DNA of 64,000 bases from Rhizophagus clarus (GCA_015698045.1 BLAL01000051.1:186001-250000), one strand, 5' to 3'. Shown: positions 11,676-22,188, numbered from the stretch's first letter. Numbers and translations are program-made. The notes: generated by a model from the letters alone, not told the origin.

Positions 11676-12441
11676 ATATTTATAATCTAAATTTTATATT
11701 ATATAAGATTATAGTTTATTTATTTACTTTATTAAAAATTTTATATATTATATATTTTTTATGTATTATTAAATATTTTATTAATAAATAAATTTTTTAT
11801 ATTAAATATTATATTTATAATTATATAATAAATTTTAATTATTAAATTTTACCAATAATATAACTTTTAAAATCAAAAATTGTATGTATTTTTATATATT
11901 AAAATATTAAAATAAGTTTTAAAAGTAAATTTTAAGAAAAATTAATTTTTTTGATTTTTTTTCTTTATATAGATAAAATCAAATTTTGGATTTATAACCT
12001 TTTTTGGTGCCTTATATAAACTTGTAGAGCATATAAAAATACATATAAATAATGTAAAAAAAAGTAAAAATACATAAAAAATATGATAATAATCATATAT
12101 CTGTATTTAAAAAATATTATTTATATATAAAAAACAATTATTTATCATCTTTAACAATTAATTTCTAATTAATTACTGGCTTAATTTTTATAAAATTTGA
12201 TTTATTTAAATCTTTTTAATTAAAAGTTTTATTTTCTAGGTGTTTTGAAATAGAGTTTATTTAATTTTAAAAAGTATAATAAATTTTTAATTTTTCAATT
12301 TGTAATTTTAAGTAATTTTAATTATAAACGCTATTTAAATGTATAGTTAACAATGTTAATTTTGATTGTAATAGTTTAATCTTTACTTTACCTTTTATAT
12401 TTACTGATTAAAATAGTCAAATTAACAAATTTATGAATATA

Positions 12442-12520
12442 ACGTTATATATGTTATATAACTGTTATATAATGTTATATATGTTATATAACCGTTATAT
12501 AACATATATAACCGTTATAT
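12442..12520. repeat. Right subterminal GTTATATAAC array of hAT
   Basis: At least five GTTATAT(A)AC/ACGTTATATATG variants mirror the left-end array, directly inside the right terminus ending CATCTCTA at 12531. Confidence 0.75.
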
Positions 12521-13009
12521 GCCCATCTCTAAAGGTATGTGGCTGTTATTTAAACCAATTTATATAATTTGAAATCTATTCAGTTAGATAAAATTCGAAT
12601 TAATATTTTATTAGGATTTATTCGAAAAAAAAGGAGGTTTTACTATACATGACGCGCAGGAGATATTGAGGGAAGAAGTTCCGGAAATCCCGAAAATAGG
12701 CTCTTTTGAAGAGGAGGAGGAAACAGATGTAATTCTCAGAGGTGATGATACATTAATGACGTTGCATGACGACTTGTTTTATGATGATTAGCAATTATTT
12801 ATAGGTTGGAAAGTGATGTTTTATTTTAAGGTATCATACTAATATTTTATAATTAATTATAATTATTATCATTATGAATTTTATTATGAATTTTATTATT
12901 ATAAATAAATAAATAAATTTACGTTAGTAATCACAATGAATATTTTCAATATTTATCGTTTGAATTTTATCGTATGAAATTTTCTCGACTTTTATCGTTT
13001 AGGCTTAAT

Positions 13010-13227
13010 TCTGATAAGTAATCATCTTTTCCGTATCGATACTACTCGACGAGTCTGATTATTATCGATAGATATCATGTGACCTTTCCATCGATATACA
13101 TCTCTATCGATATTTGTCATTTTAGTTAAATTCTGATAATTTGTCATCATTTACCCACATCGATACTACTCGACGAGTCTGATTATTATCGATATATATC
13201 ATGTGACCTATCCATTGATATATATCC
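13010..13227. repeat. Tandem pair, ~120-bp unit with ACTCGACGAGT palindrome
   Basis: Two copies (about 13010-13102 and 13131-13227) share ATCGATACTACTCGACGAGT followed by CTGATTATTATCGAT and ATCATGTGACC. Each contains the palindrome ACTCGACGAGT flanked by ATCGAT boxes. They lie between the interrupted gene and the 3' end of the SWIRM gene. The remainder of 12792-13009 is AT-rich. Confidence 0.8.
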
Positions 13228-13228
13228 C

Positions 13229-13807
13229 CTAAAAAAATTTCCTGATGTAGAACCATTTTAATTGATTAAAATAATCCCATAAAACACATGCTTTATTCAC
13301 ATTAAAAGTAATCCCGCATCTTTGAGTATTGACCTTCTTGAAGACTTTCCCTTCCCCTTTGAATTTTTGAGCGCTTATCAAAATATTATATTTTGCTTTC
13401 AAATAATTGGATGGCTTTAATCTTAATTTTGAACATAAAGCCTTTTCTTTCTCATGTAACAGATTATAACCGGCTTCTTGTGAAATTTCCATTGATTTTG
13501 TTCTATTCCATTTAATTCGAGGGTTCTTATAATCAATGCTCGAATGATCAATAGACAATTGATCAATTTCTTTAGTAAGTTTCTTTAGCGCATCAATGCT
13601 TGGTATATTTGTTATAACATGAGAGTCATTGCTTAATAAGAGACTAGGATTTTTTGCGTAGATTTCATAAAGATTAATACGATAGACAAATCCATCACCA
13701 GACGAATCTGGAGATCTCATTGGGTGTGATTGCTTACGAAAGTGTCTGCGTGGAGCGTTTCTATTAAAAAATGTAGCTGTAGCAGTTCTTTGTGATTTTG
13801 AAGTCAT
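13229..13807 (-). CDS. SWIRM domain protein
   Basis: Intact single-exon ORF of 192 aa starting at ATG 13805-13807. The C-terminal ~85 residues fit the SWIRM fold of fungal chromatin proteins. The signature order is EKEKALCSKLRLKPSNYLKAK, then a basic turn (GEGKVFKKVNTQRCG), then FNVNKACVLWDYFNQLKWF, matching the LRL-P-YL-K, AQK and DVNKAS-LWDFF positions of the family. Upstream, IKWNRTKSMEISQEAGYNLLH corresponds to the usual pre-SWIRM W-G-PMDIS-x-GY-LH segment. SWIRM domains mediate protein or DNA contacts in SWI/SNF, LSD1 and Ada2 complexes, and small fungal SWIRM proteins associate with histone deacetylases. So a nuclear chromatin role is likely. The N-terminus is basic and unstructured. 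No intron seen. Confidence 0.8.
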   Translation of the reverse strand: MTSKSQRTATATFFNRNAPRRHFRKQSHPMRSPDSSGDGFVYRINLYEIYAKNPSLLLSNDSHVITNIPSIDALKKLTKEIDQLSIDHSSIDYKNPRIKWNRTKSMEISQEAGYNLLHEKEKALCSKLRLKPSNYLKAKYNILISAQKFKGEGKVFKKVNTQRCGITFNVNKACVLWDYFNQLKWFYIRKFF

Positions 13808-14076
13808 AATGGCGATGTTGATTTCAGCGCACAGAAAAAATAATATTCATCAATTTTTATTGATCATGAATTTATGCAAAATTGTAAATGATGATGGCTA
13901 TCGCCTAATACCTGATTTTACTCTTGATTACTTGTATTTTAAGAATGATTACATAATAAGGACGTTTCTTGCGCCCTAGATTTAACTATTAAAGATATGT
14001 ATTTATCACGAGATTTTAATATATAAAATGGTCGTATTTTTTTTTAAACAATGTTTCTTTATATTTGAATAATACA

Positions 14077-14918
14077 ATGGAAGATTATAATGATCAGTAA
14101 TTATTAATATATATTTTCAAATCAAAATTTTATTCTTAAATTAATAAAATCTATTTATTTAGTTATGCAACAGTTTGTCAAAGTCTCGAAAATGAGTTGA
14201 TTAGTTATGCAGCGAGGTATGAAAGTCTTGAAAATGAATTGAACACAATCAAAGATAATATGTGAGTAAGAAACTAGTCAACTAGTACGATGTTATATTG
14301 TTGAATATATCTTTTTTGCTGAAATACTTAATAATTATAACATTCTAGGTGCGAATTATCTGGATTGTTAGCTTCCGAAAAATTAAAGTAAGAATATTAG
14401 AAAATTGTAATTTGAATGTTTAATTAATGATTTGCTCTTTTATCTTTAGAGTATATAACTTAATAACTGAAAAAAGTATGCTAGAGAAAAGGCTTTCTCG
14501 TTGTATAGAAGATCATTTAACTCTTGAAAAAGTATATGATTTAAGAAACCGTCAATTCAAAGATGAAATCGTAAATGCCAAGAATGAAATTTTACTACTT
14601 CGATTGGATTTGGGTAAAAACAGTCAAATAAAAAAAGAAAATGAAATTCTTAAGCTGGAAAATTCACGTATTGGTAATAGTTTAGAAAAATATAAAGTTA
14701 TTGCGCATAATCAGTTAAAAGAAATGAAAGAAATTAAAAATCAGTTGAAAGAGATGAAAGAAATTAAAAATGAATTGTATGAAAAGGAAGAAAGGATATC
14801 AATTCTCATGGCCAAGAATATGAGATTGGTATCTGTTATGAAAGAAACTGAGGGTAAACTGTTTAAAGTTTATGATGAATTGAAGCAAAATTTATTGCAA
14901 CTCGAATTAAATCAATGA
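14077..14918 (+). CDS. Coiled-coil protein, 4 exons
   Basis: Exons 14077-14096, 14163-14261, 14349-14387 and 14450-14918 join in frame through introns of 62-87 bp with good GT-AG ends. They encode 208 aa from MEDYND to the stop at 14918. Almost the whole protein is heptad-rich coiled coil (LENELISYAARYESLENEL, EKRLSRCIEDHLTLEKVYDL, EILKLENSRIGNSLEKY). An internal near-repeat, QLKEMKEIKNQLKEMKEIKN, occurs at about residues 130-150. No signal peptide or membrane segment. A TATATAAAA box lies about 50 bp upstream. The family is not recognised; a structural or scaffold role is the most that can be said. Confidence 0.7.
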
Positions 14919-15139
14919 TCAATTTTTATAAATTCTATTTTTCTCGTTAATTTTTATTCAATTATGTCATGTAAGATTTACTTATGATCCTCTGATTAGT
15001 AGATAATAATTCAGAATCACGTGATAGAGATATAATTACACGTAATTTTACAAAAAAATTGGTTAGAATTACATATATTTTATTAATTAAGTAATATTTT
15101 GTATGGCATCAAAGAATCTAAGCTAGAAGCTAAAGAACT

Positions 15140-15998
15140 AAACCGCTTCTTTTTCATATGATCTCAATAAAAAATTATAAAAGTTTGCTTTTAAGTAAAA
15201 TATTTTAAGACTTAATGAAAGAAATATGAAAAAACAACTGCATCCAAATAAAACATTACCGGACCAGTATGGTTACCACCAATACCAGGAAAAGCACCAG
15301 TAACATTAAATACTAAAGAAATAATGAGTATGTAATAATAAATGAAACTAAATTAAAAATGAAAGAAGCAATAAATTTTATTTGTGAAACATATGATTAT
15401 TAATAAAATTAAAGCAATCGAATTAAAAATTGATGCAGTGATAATAGGACGAGTTATCCATCTGATCTACCATTAGTAGGTACTTTAGGAACAAAACTAT
15501 CAAAGGTTGACAGTAAAGCTATGACAGCTTTTTTTCCAAGTTTATCTATTTCTCCAATGGCTGTGTTGGCTACATTTTGTATTGTATTGGCAGCATCTTT
15601 TGCAGAATTATTTAATGAATTGCCTACATCTTGAGCTGTATTGTCTATTGAATTACCAATTTCATTTGAATTAATGTTAATATCACGTTTATGTACTTGT
15701 TCAGATTGGATTTCTTCAGAAGTCGGTGCTATATAAAAAATGCTTTATCATTATATTACTTTAAACGAATGAATTATAAATAATTATAAATTTATTTTTA
15801 TCAAGTTATGTAACACTTGTCGAGTGCAAGAATCATAGATACAAAAACCCATCAAAGTGAATGTTATACTGTTTTTTCGAAAGGATTTTAGTTACAGGTT
15901 CATTAAATGTAAATTCACGCTTCCATTTATACTACTAATAGTAACTCTTAATTTATCTTTGTAAGCATCACGTAAATGATTGCTAATTTTTTTGACAT
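15140..15998 (-). pseudogene. SUR7/PalI-family pseudogene (paralogue of 52547-53480)
   Basis: Collinear with the better-preserved gene at 52547-53480 over both exons. The ATG is at 15998 and the early frame (MSKKISNHLRDAYKDKLRVTI) is intact. About 16 residues forming the first membrane segment are deleted (around 15928-15955), after which the frame is lost. The Cys motif region (LMGFCIYDSC) can still be read in another frame. In the second exon the frame runs from APTSEEIQSEQ to NGRSDG, where one missing base gives TAA instead of GW-ITRP. Membrane segments 2-4 survive only as frameshifted pieces with an internal deletion. Fungal SUR7/PalI proteins are four-pass plasma-membrane proteins (eisosomes, pH sensing). 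This copy is dead. Confidence 0.8.
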
Positions 15999-16369
15999 TT
16001 TAGTTACATTGCTTTAATAATAATTTTTAGATATTTATAAAAAAATTTAAAACATATTGTACTAAAGTATATTTATTGAAAGAAATAATGCTATATAACT
16101 AAAATAATACATATCAGTATTTTCACGTGTATTCTTTTATTCTGTAATTATACAATACAATATTATCAGTTATGTGTTATTCAAACTTATGCATCAAAAT
16201 AATCTCATATCACGTGACTATATTGAAATTTTATTGGCCAGACCTTTGAATGGATTTAGAAAATTTTATTTTCAAGTTGGATAACAACCAACTAAATTGT
16301 AAAACTAACGCTAACATTTAAATTAATCTAAAATTGTTATTTTATTCTCGATTAATTTATCTTCTAATA

Positions 16370-16510
16370 TTGATATTTTCTTTGCTAAATTTTGATTATA
16401 TGATCTCTATATTGAATTTTTGATGCTCTCGTCTTGCAAAATCTTTACTTAGATTTTCTATATGTTTTGCTAGTTTTTCAACTGTTTCACGTAGTGAATG
16501 TAACTGTGCT
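16370..16510 (-). pseudogene. Coiled-coil gene fragment
   Basis: The minus strand reads QLHSLRETVEKLAKHIENLS and onward to FARREHQKFNIEI, then a frame change into NQNLAKKISILEDKLIE. It is a decayed heptad-rich piece without start or stop context. The remainder of 16000-16780 is AT-rich with no gene seen. Confidence 0.3.
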
Positions 16511-16780
16511 GTTAATTATTGGCATCCAAAACATGACTGATTTGTTGGATTTCTTGTTTGATAAAAGATGCCCACAATTCATAACTTAAATTTACTGATA
16601 ATCTGTTTATTTATGATTACAAACTACCCAAAATCATGTAAAAAAAGTGGCTGTAACAGTAATAAAATAATATCATTATTTTCAGAAAGAAAATTACATA
16701 TATAAATGCTTAAATTTCCATTTTATTTGATTAAAAATCCTTTTAAAATTCAAATTCAGAAAAAAAAAAATAAAGGAAAA

Positions 16781-17234
16781 ATGGAGAATACCCGAATGCA
16801 TGCAAAGACTCAATCTTCGCATAATAAGACTCAATTCTGTAATAAGTTAGTTGAAACCGGAACTTGTCCGTAAGTACCGCATTGAACTTGTCGATGTTTC
16901 GATTTAAATAACAAATAAACAATTATTTTTTTTTTTGAAATAAAGGTACGGACTTAACTGTCGATTTGCTCATTTTTATTTGGAACTGAACTTTATCTTT
17001 CACGACATAAGTTATAAAACCGTATTTTGTAAACAATTTCATTCAGAGCAAGGAATTTGCTATTATGGAAGCAGATGTAATTTCATTCATGATAATACTC
17101 AAGAAATGTTAAAAAAAGAAATATTTAAACTCGTAAACAAATGTGACAAATCAGAATTATTCAATTTAATATTATTTCAAAAAATCGAATATATTAAAAC
17201 CAGTGAGAAATATTATATTGACGCCATTTTTTGA
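16781..17234 (+). CDS. Tandem CCCH zinc-finger protein (TIS11/Cth-like)
   Basis: Two exons, 16781-16869 and 16946-17234, separated by a 76-bp GT-AG intron that splits the first finger. They encode 125 aa. Finger 1 (FCNKLVETGTCPYGLNCRFA then H) has C-x8-C-x5-C-x3-H spacing. Finger 2 (FCKQFHSEQGICYYGSRCNF then IH) has C-x9-C-x5-C-x3-H. This is the tandem arrangement of TTP/TIS11/Cth1 proteins, which bind AU-rich 3' UTR elements and promote mRNA decay. The inter-finger linker is 17-20 residues and lacks the usual strict spacing, and the R/KYKTEL lead-in is only loosely kept (HNKTQF and YKTVF), so RNA specificity is uncertain. No damage seen. The short C-terminal helix has no recognised domain. 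Confidence 0.75.
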
Positions 17235-17734
17235 TAAACGTAACTCATAAAAGATAAAGCATTTGCTTAATGCTTTCATTTAAAATTTCATTGCAAGGAG
17301 ATGTTTTTTAAATATTTACATGTTGAGTATTTCAAATTATTTTTTATCATCTGTTTAATCGTAATCATTTTTTTTAAATTGTAAGAACCCAAGAAATCAA
17401 AATAAATGTATTAAAAATATTATTGAATCAAGTAAAGGTGATTAATGACTGAGATAAAGATTATACTAATTGTTTTCGTTCTGATCAAGAAGTACAATTG
17501 ATAACATTCATTGCATTAAGAGTGAAAACATGCATAAAAAACAACATAATTTAAAAGAAAGCATTGCGAAAAAAGAGATAACCAACATAATCGAATAAAA
17601 TCTGAAATTTACTGAATCGTTTCATAAAAACATTTGCGCGCAGTAGTCAGTCAGTAGATATGCGATGCTGCGGTCAAGATCGCTAGTTTTTGAGAAATTT
17701 TAAACGTTTGTAATCTGCTCGATTAAAATTCAAA

Positions 17735-17860
17735 TAATTATAAATGCACGTGGGAAATCTGGTCGTGAGCAAGTGCGTCCTCATAAATGTACAGTTTGTG
17801 ATAAAGATTTTGCTCGAAGTGATGATGAATATGAATAATTTGATGATGAAGAAGAGCAAA
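17735..17860 (+). pseudogene. C2H2 zinc-finger gene fragment
   Basis: Reads ARGKSGREQVRPHKCTVCDK followed by DFARSDDEYE and a stop, then an acidic continuation DDEEEQIKSVQN. RPHKC-x2-C-x-FARSD is the first half of a C2H2 finger, but the zinc-binding histidines are gone, so this is a truncated relic. The flanking stretches 17240-17734 and 17870-18410 show no other gene. Confidence 0.5.
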
Positions 17861-18413
17861 TAAAATCAGTTCAAAATGCGAATTTCATAATTTGTTATAT
17901 TTGCACAAACTGGATAATTGTTTTAGTGTTCACATTTTTAATGAAATTAGAAAAAATTAATTTTAATTAGGAAAAAAGAAAACATTAAAATGTACTTACT
18001 GGCATTTTCATGCGTCTTCAATGGGAACACATTCAGGAATCTTTTCACCATTTTAGCACTTTAATGGTTTCTCTATGCATTTAATGCAAAATTATGTGAT
18101 TGCATAGAATCATCATCCCTGGGTAATACATAATTTGACTAACGACAATTCAAGCCATCGTCAGAATTCTAAAATTTATGAATATGTATAATGCCATCTG
18201 AACTTTGGATGGAAGCCGAACCCCATCGTTAATTAATGAAATTCATAAACAATAATAATGCAAAAATTTCGAGATTTGTATTATTTACTTATTGCGTGTA
18301 ATTTGTATTTGATTTGTATTATTTTTGTTGTATTGATTTATTGTTATGTATTTGTTATTTCATTCATTATCTGATTTGCATTGATTTGAATTCTTTTTTA
18401 AAAAATTGAAATG

Positions 18414-18423
18414 TATATAAAGG
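18414..18423 (+). promoter_or_regulatory. TATA box (TATATAAAGG)
   Basis: TATATAAAGG lies 31 bp upstream of the ATG at 18454, so the transcript would have a very short leader. Its position supports the small gene that follows being real. Confidence 0.55.
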
Positions 18424-18453
18424 CTTATTACTTTATTTTTTTATAATTTCCAA

Positions 18454-18768
18454 ATGTCTAATTATACTTTTACTGAAGGTGGCTCAACAACATATTGTTA
18501 CGAAGATATGTGGTATAATTATCCTGAAATGTATGGATCCTCAGATTCTACAGCTTCAACTTTTATTAAATCTAAGAGAAACACATATACTTCTAAATTA
18601 CGAAATGGTCGTTCATATAATAGAGATATTATTAAATACAAAAAAAAATTAAAAAAACCCAAAATGAACAAAAAATTAATAAAAATAAATAATAAAATAA
18701 ATAACACTTTTAAAAATATCAAGAAAAAAATTTCGATCTTATTGATGGGACGAATTACTTTATTATGA
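18454..18768 (+). CDS. Small Lys-rich protein, unknown
   Basis: Intact 104-aa ORF starting at an ATG 31 bp after a TATA box. The first half is polar and aromatic (TTYCYEDMWYNYPEMYGSSD). The second half is strongly basic (KYKKKLKKPKMNKKLIK), ending in a short hydrophobic tail. No signal peptide or known domain. The clear promoter and bipartite composition favour a real gene over chance. It could be a lineage-specific nuclear or nucleic-acid-binding protein, but that is inference. Confidence 0.45.
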   Translation: MSNYTFTEGGSTTYCYEDMWYNYPEMYGSSDSTASTFIKSKRNTYTSKLRNGRSYNRDIIKYKKKLKKPKMNKKLIKINNKINNTFKNIKKKISILLMGRITLL

Positions 18769-19362
18769 TATTTGTATCTCTTTATTTAGATTATTTTGTT
18801 TCTTGCCAAAAGTGATTTTTAATTAATCAATTTATATTTTCAATTTATTGTAACATCATCTATATCTTAAAACAAAACGCTCATTAAAAAAAAAGATAAT
18901 AACGATAATGATCAGAATCTACAGTATAAGAAAGAATATCTGATGAACTGATCTTTTCCAATTTATAGAATGCAGATTTGAAAAAGGTTATTTATCGGTT
19001 CCCAACTCTCAAATAAATTATAGAAACACTTTTTAGTAGTATAATTAAGTGAATAAATGATATTTAGACATTGATTATAATCAAAATTTCTTAATATAAT
19101 AATATATAATAATGTAAATTATAACACATATATATAAAATGAAAGTGAGGACAGAATCTCATACGTACATGGACCGAAAGTCTTTTTTTATAATTAATCA
19201 GAAATTAAACAATAAAATTAATTATAAGAAAGTAATTGATTAAATACTCAATACGTAATAAACTAATAATGCATATAATTAATAATACAATTTAACGTGT
19301 ACTGTATATACATAAAACTTGTTCTATCGATAATTTAAATGATTTCGATAGAAGATTGCAAT

Positions 19363-19596
19363 AATTTATTAACCAAAAAACTTATATGATTTTAAAAATA
19401 ACGTATTCAATGAAATAATCCACAAGGATTATAATAAAAAACTACTCGGCCTTTATATTTCAGTTAATGGTGATAATAAGATTCACGATATGTTTTTGGT
19501 ACTTTAAATAATTTTGAGGCGTATTTTGATACAAACGCGACTGCAAAACCTTTATGCGATGGTTATGAATACATTGATGAATCTTTTTCTTATGGT
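19363..19596 (+). pseudogene. Fragment homologous to the gene at 34219-34808
   Basis: Reads KNLYDFKNNVFNEIIHKDYN then KKLLGLYISVNG, and after a frame slip near 19503 NNFEAYFDTNATAKPLCDGY then EYIDESFSYG. This aligns with EYNIELLGIYIP and ECAKHLCDNYEYIDTFAYG of the gene at 34808-34219. The homology stops exactly where the TAGTAC-rich element begins (19597). It is a truncated, frameshifted paralogue. Confidence 0.65.
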
Positions 19597-20063
19597 CAGG
19601 GTTGTGGTAGTACATGCGTACTAACGAAATTTTAGTACTCGTATAGTACTCGGACTAGTACATGCTGTACTTAGTACAAGTAGTGCTAGTACATTTCAAA
19701 GGGAAAGTACACTGTACGAATCAAATTTAGTACAAAATTAGTACAATTTGTATTATGAATTCGTACACTTCAATTTTTAAAAAAATCTTAAACATAAAAA
19801 AATTCATTTATATAAAATGAATAAAAAGCTATTCATTAACTTATTTCTTTGTAATAGAAACAGAAACACATCAAAACACCTCTCTAATAAATAAATAAAC
19901 CATTTTATTAAATTTTTTTATCAATTACATAATTCATATATTTTAGTACTTGTACTGAAAAAAAAAATTAGTACATGTACTAGTACTTAGTACAGCCAAT
20001 AAAAATTAAGTACTATGTACTAATTTCCAAAATTTGGCGTACTAGTACAATTCAAAATCACTG
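19597..20063. mobile_element. TAGTAC-repeat non-autonomous element (hAT-like MITE candidate)
   Basis: Begins CAGGGTTGTGG and ends ...TTTTGAATT(complement)/CACTG. Both ends contain dense GTAC/TAGTAC/GTACTAGTAC motifs (left 19608-19690, right 19952-20048) around a plain AT-rich core. Imperfect terminal inverted repeats share GTACTA-CG-AAATTTT. End sequences CAGGG/CAGTG and subterminal palindromes resemble hAT elements, but no 8-bp target duplication is visible, so the boundaries are tentative. The rest of 18770-19360 and 20064-20640 is AT-rich with no gene. Confidence 0.55.
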
Positions 20064-20775
20064 AAATATACTAGATACTTAGAGCAATACATGCTAAACA
20101 CGATATAAACCTATAACAAAGTTTACGCTATAAGTCAGTAACTAATAAAAACACATTTCAAAAATATATAAAAATGAAAATAAATACCTACTGATCAGTT
20201 TCGTAGTTTAGTAGTAAAAATTGGTAAATAAATTAATATTAATTATACATAAACCATAATAGATGCAATAATTTTCAAAGTATTATAATAAATCTTGATT
20301 GCTATTGGTCCAAAACTAGCAAATTTAAAAATTTTATGTTAATGCGGTGAATAGGGAATATTTTCAGTGTGTAAAATTCTATTTGATGAAGTATAATAAA
20401 AAATGAAATTGAAGCAACTACAAATTAATTAAAATCAAATCATTATTAAATAATATTCACTTTTTAACATACTCGCAAATGTTCATGGGCTTATATGGCT
20501 AATTTATCTTGTAACTCGTATTTTTCTTAAAAAAAAAAACAGAGTTAATATTTGCAATTTCTGTAACAATGATTTGAATTCACGTGATCAATTTTAACAA
20601 TAACTTTCTTTAAATATTTTAGTTTCAACTGGTTTCGTATGAATATTTTCTCGATTTATGGTTAACAAAATTCGTGAGCGCTTACGCGATACTTCTCACG
20701 AAAAAAAACATGATGCATATTTGTGAATGCAGCTATCAGAGTCAGTTTTATTATAATACAAAAAATAAAATACAA

Positions 20776-21326
20776 CTATGGAAGAATTGGTTCATCTATA
20801 ATTTCGCAGAACTGATCAGGTTCATCTCGAAATCTGGCATTCATCCTCACATTTTTAAACTTCTGATCGTGCCAGAAGTGGATGACATTTAATCCCCTTT
20901 CTTGAAGCTTTTCGCATGACCAATATGGATCGACTGCAAGAAAATATTCATGAGAGAAATGTATGATCCAGATTTCTTGAGGGCGGAGTTGCTCGGTATA
21001 TTTGAACACTTGCTCGAAATGCCCATTTTATTTTGAAATTGATGCCGTCGCCAAAAGTTCGAGAAGAGCTTCTGGATGAGGACTATCAGGTTTCTTTATA
21101 GTCAGATCACAATAAAGGTGATGATAATCGCCATCATCGCAAACTTGTTCAAGATGCCACTAACCAGTGATTTCATAACCATGAAACGTTCTTGGCCAAT
21201 TGACTAGAACTCGGTACATTTCAGCATCATATGTACTCTCCCGAGAAACTTTAATAAAATGCTCAGAATTTACATATAAATGGTTTGAGCTTTTGTACGA
21301 GCAGGAAGATCCTAGTGCTATTGTGC
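20776..21326 (-). pseudogene. Decayed PD-(D/E)XK-like gene, 3' part, cut by LTR insertion
   Basis: The minus strand reads continuously from the LTR edge, ALGSSCSYKSSNHLYVNSEH then FIKVSRESTYDAEMYRVLVN, with two in-frame stops (TAG in ITG*WHLEQV, TAA in ISK*NGHFEQV). It ends at EIIDEPILP. The 5' part lies on the other side of the retrotransposon (29930-29990) and joins in frame. The PEALLELLATAS...HFEQVFKYTEQLRPQEIWIIHF pattern, with an acidic/hydrophobic core strand and a later VIHFWHD, is compatible with a restriction-nuclease-like fold, but I cannot confirm catalytic residues. It belongs to a family I recall as multi-copy in AM fungi; that recollection is not checked here. Confidence 0.55.
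21323..21326. repeat. LTR-element target-site duplication (GTGC), left
   Basis: GTGC precedes the left LTR and recurs at 29930-29933 after the right LTR. Removing the element restores an uninterrupted frame in the host pseudogene. Confidence 0.75.
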
Positions 21327-21771
21327 TGTTACCCTGGTCAGTTCGTCGATCAGGTAACTATGACTTGGAGACAGGGATGCAATAGATATGTCTCAAGTCC
21401 AATCAACAAGACACACTATTCACAAAGGGACAGTTCGTTTATAAGGTAAAAGAGTTTATTTATTAATTATATGAACTTGTTATTATAACTTTGTTATTAC
21501 ACTCTCTGATATTTTTCAACTAAAAAGAAATTTCAGGATATTTATACAAAATAAAATATATTTAAAAATATAACAAATAAATCTAATATATCAAATAAAA
21601 CTAATAAATCAAATAAATAAAATAAATCAATTAAATCAAATAAATCAGATAAATCAAATAAAACTGATATATCAAATAAATCGGAAATATCAAAAATAAC
21701 AGGCTATGATGGCTTTGGCTTAGGCGGCTCTATATACTTTGCCACAATGTCACGTGATTACTACGCCAACA
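21327..21771 (-). repeat. 3' LTR (445 bp)
   Basis: Same sequence as 29485-29929 by eye. Contains an AT-rich array of AAATAAATC/ATATATCAAAT units and an internal CACGTGATT box near the U3 edge. It ends in the TG...CA dinucleotides. Confidence 0.95.
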
Positions 21772-22188
21772 GTTCTCCCCTTCTTTAGTTTGAACTCCGT
21801 TGAAAACTTTTTCTTTTTACCACACTACACACCCAACCCGCTAGTACATGGGGGTCACTCGTGATATACCAAGCTAAGAGGCCCCCGAAGGGAATTCGTG
21901 CCGAAGCCCGAAATTAGCAAGGCATAGAAGCCGATCATTTTGGCCAGGAATGACCGAGTACGTGTGACAGCGATTTTGTGTTGATGATGGACTCATATTT
22001 ATACCAATTTTTGAATTTGTTAGAATTATGGGATTGGAAATTAGTGGAAAAGTGTTGGTAAATTCTGATAAAATTCGGTTTGATTTTTGGTGGTAATTTC
22101 TGGGAAGTTTCTTCATTTAAATTTTCATCAATGTTGCACTATCTCAAAATCATCTTCATCTTTTTTTTTTTCTTCATTAATTTTCAAT
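21772..22188 (+). promoter_or_regulatory. GC-richer region upstream of antisense ORF
   Basis: This stretch is clearly less AT-rich than its surroundings (for example GAGGCCCCCGAAGGGAATTC at about 21870). It lies between the 3' LTR and the plus-strand ORF at 22189, so it is the natural place for an antisense promoter. The end nearest the LTR holds the polypurine tract. Promoter activity is inferred from position only. Confidence 0.35.

Larger units (their letters stand above)
8722..12531 (+). mobile_element. hAT-superfamily DNA transposon (3810 bp, complete ends)
   Basis: Termini are TAGAGATG...CATCTCTA with an exact 8-bp target duplication on both sides, the hallmark of hAT elements. Both ends carry subterminal arrays of the palindrome GTTATATAAC and its variants (left 8735-8792, right about 12442-12520). 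Inside are a hAT transposase read on the plus strand and a roughly 170-bp internal duplication. The transposase is damaged, so this copy is probably non-autonomous but could be moved in trans. AT-rich flanks inside the element (8800-9650 and 11680-12440) hold no other gene. Confidence 0.92.
7643..12791 (+). pseudogene. Unknown coiled-coil gene with in-frame TGA, interrupted by a hAT element
   Basis: Exons 7643-8011, 8100-8270, 8360-8716 and 12615-12791 all join in phase 0. The first of these follows a good acceptor (TTTCATTTCAG), and a possible earlier exon ends at AAA|GTAAGT near 7593; no start codon was found. The product has a low-complexity Ser/Thr/Pro start, a coiled coil (RQIRALYELHKETLEKVGWI), a Trp-rich segment (LENWLNQHHPDYLREVGYREW), a basic helix (MRKMKDMRGVHVAAVKSAIF) and an acidic tail (FEEEEETDV). 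A TGA at 8486-8488 is the only coding lesion seen. The intron between 8716 and 12615 contains the whole hAT element. The family is unrecognised. It may belong to the same transposon-associated gene set as the Ser-rich gene upstream. Confidence 0.6.

Noticed and set aside
19..14022. Matching ATCACGAGATTT-AAT at 19-34 and 14007-14022 as ends of one giant element
   Set aside because: The two copies are direct, not inverted, only 16 bp, and have no target duplication; the SWIRM gene would be inside. Likely coincidence or a dispersed motif.
21874..22116. 80-aa minus-strand frame next to the 3' LTR
   Set aside because: Overlaps the likely regulatory/leader region of the antisense ORF; no domain or conservation evidence.
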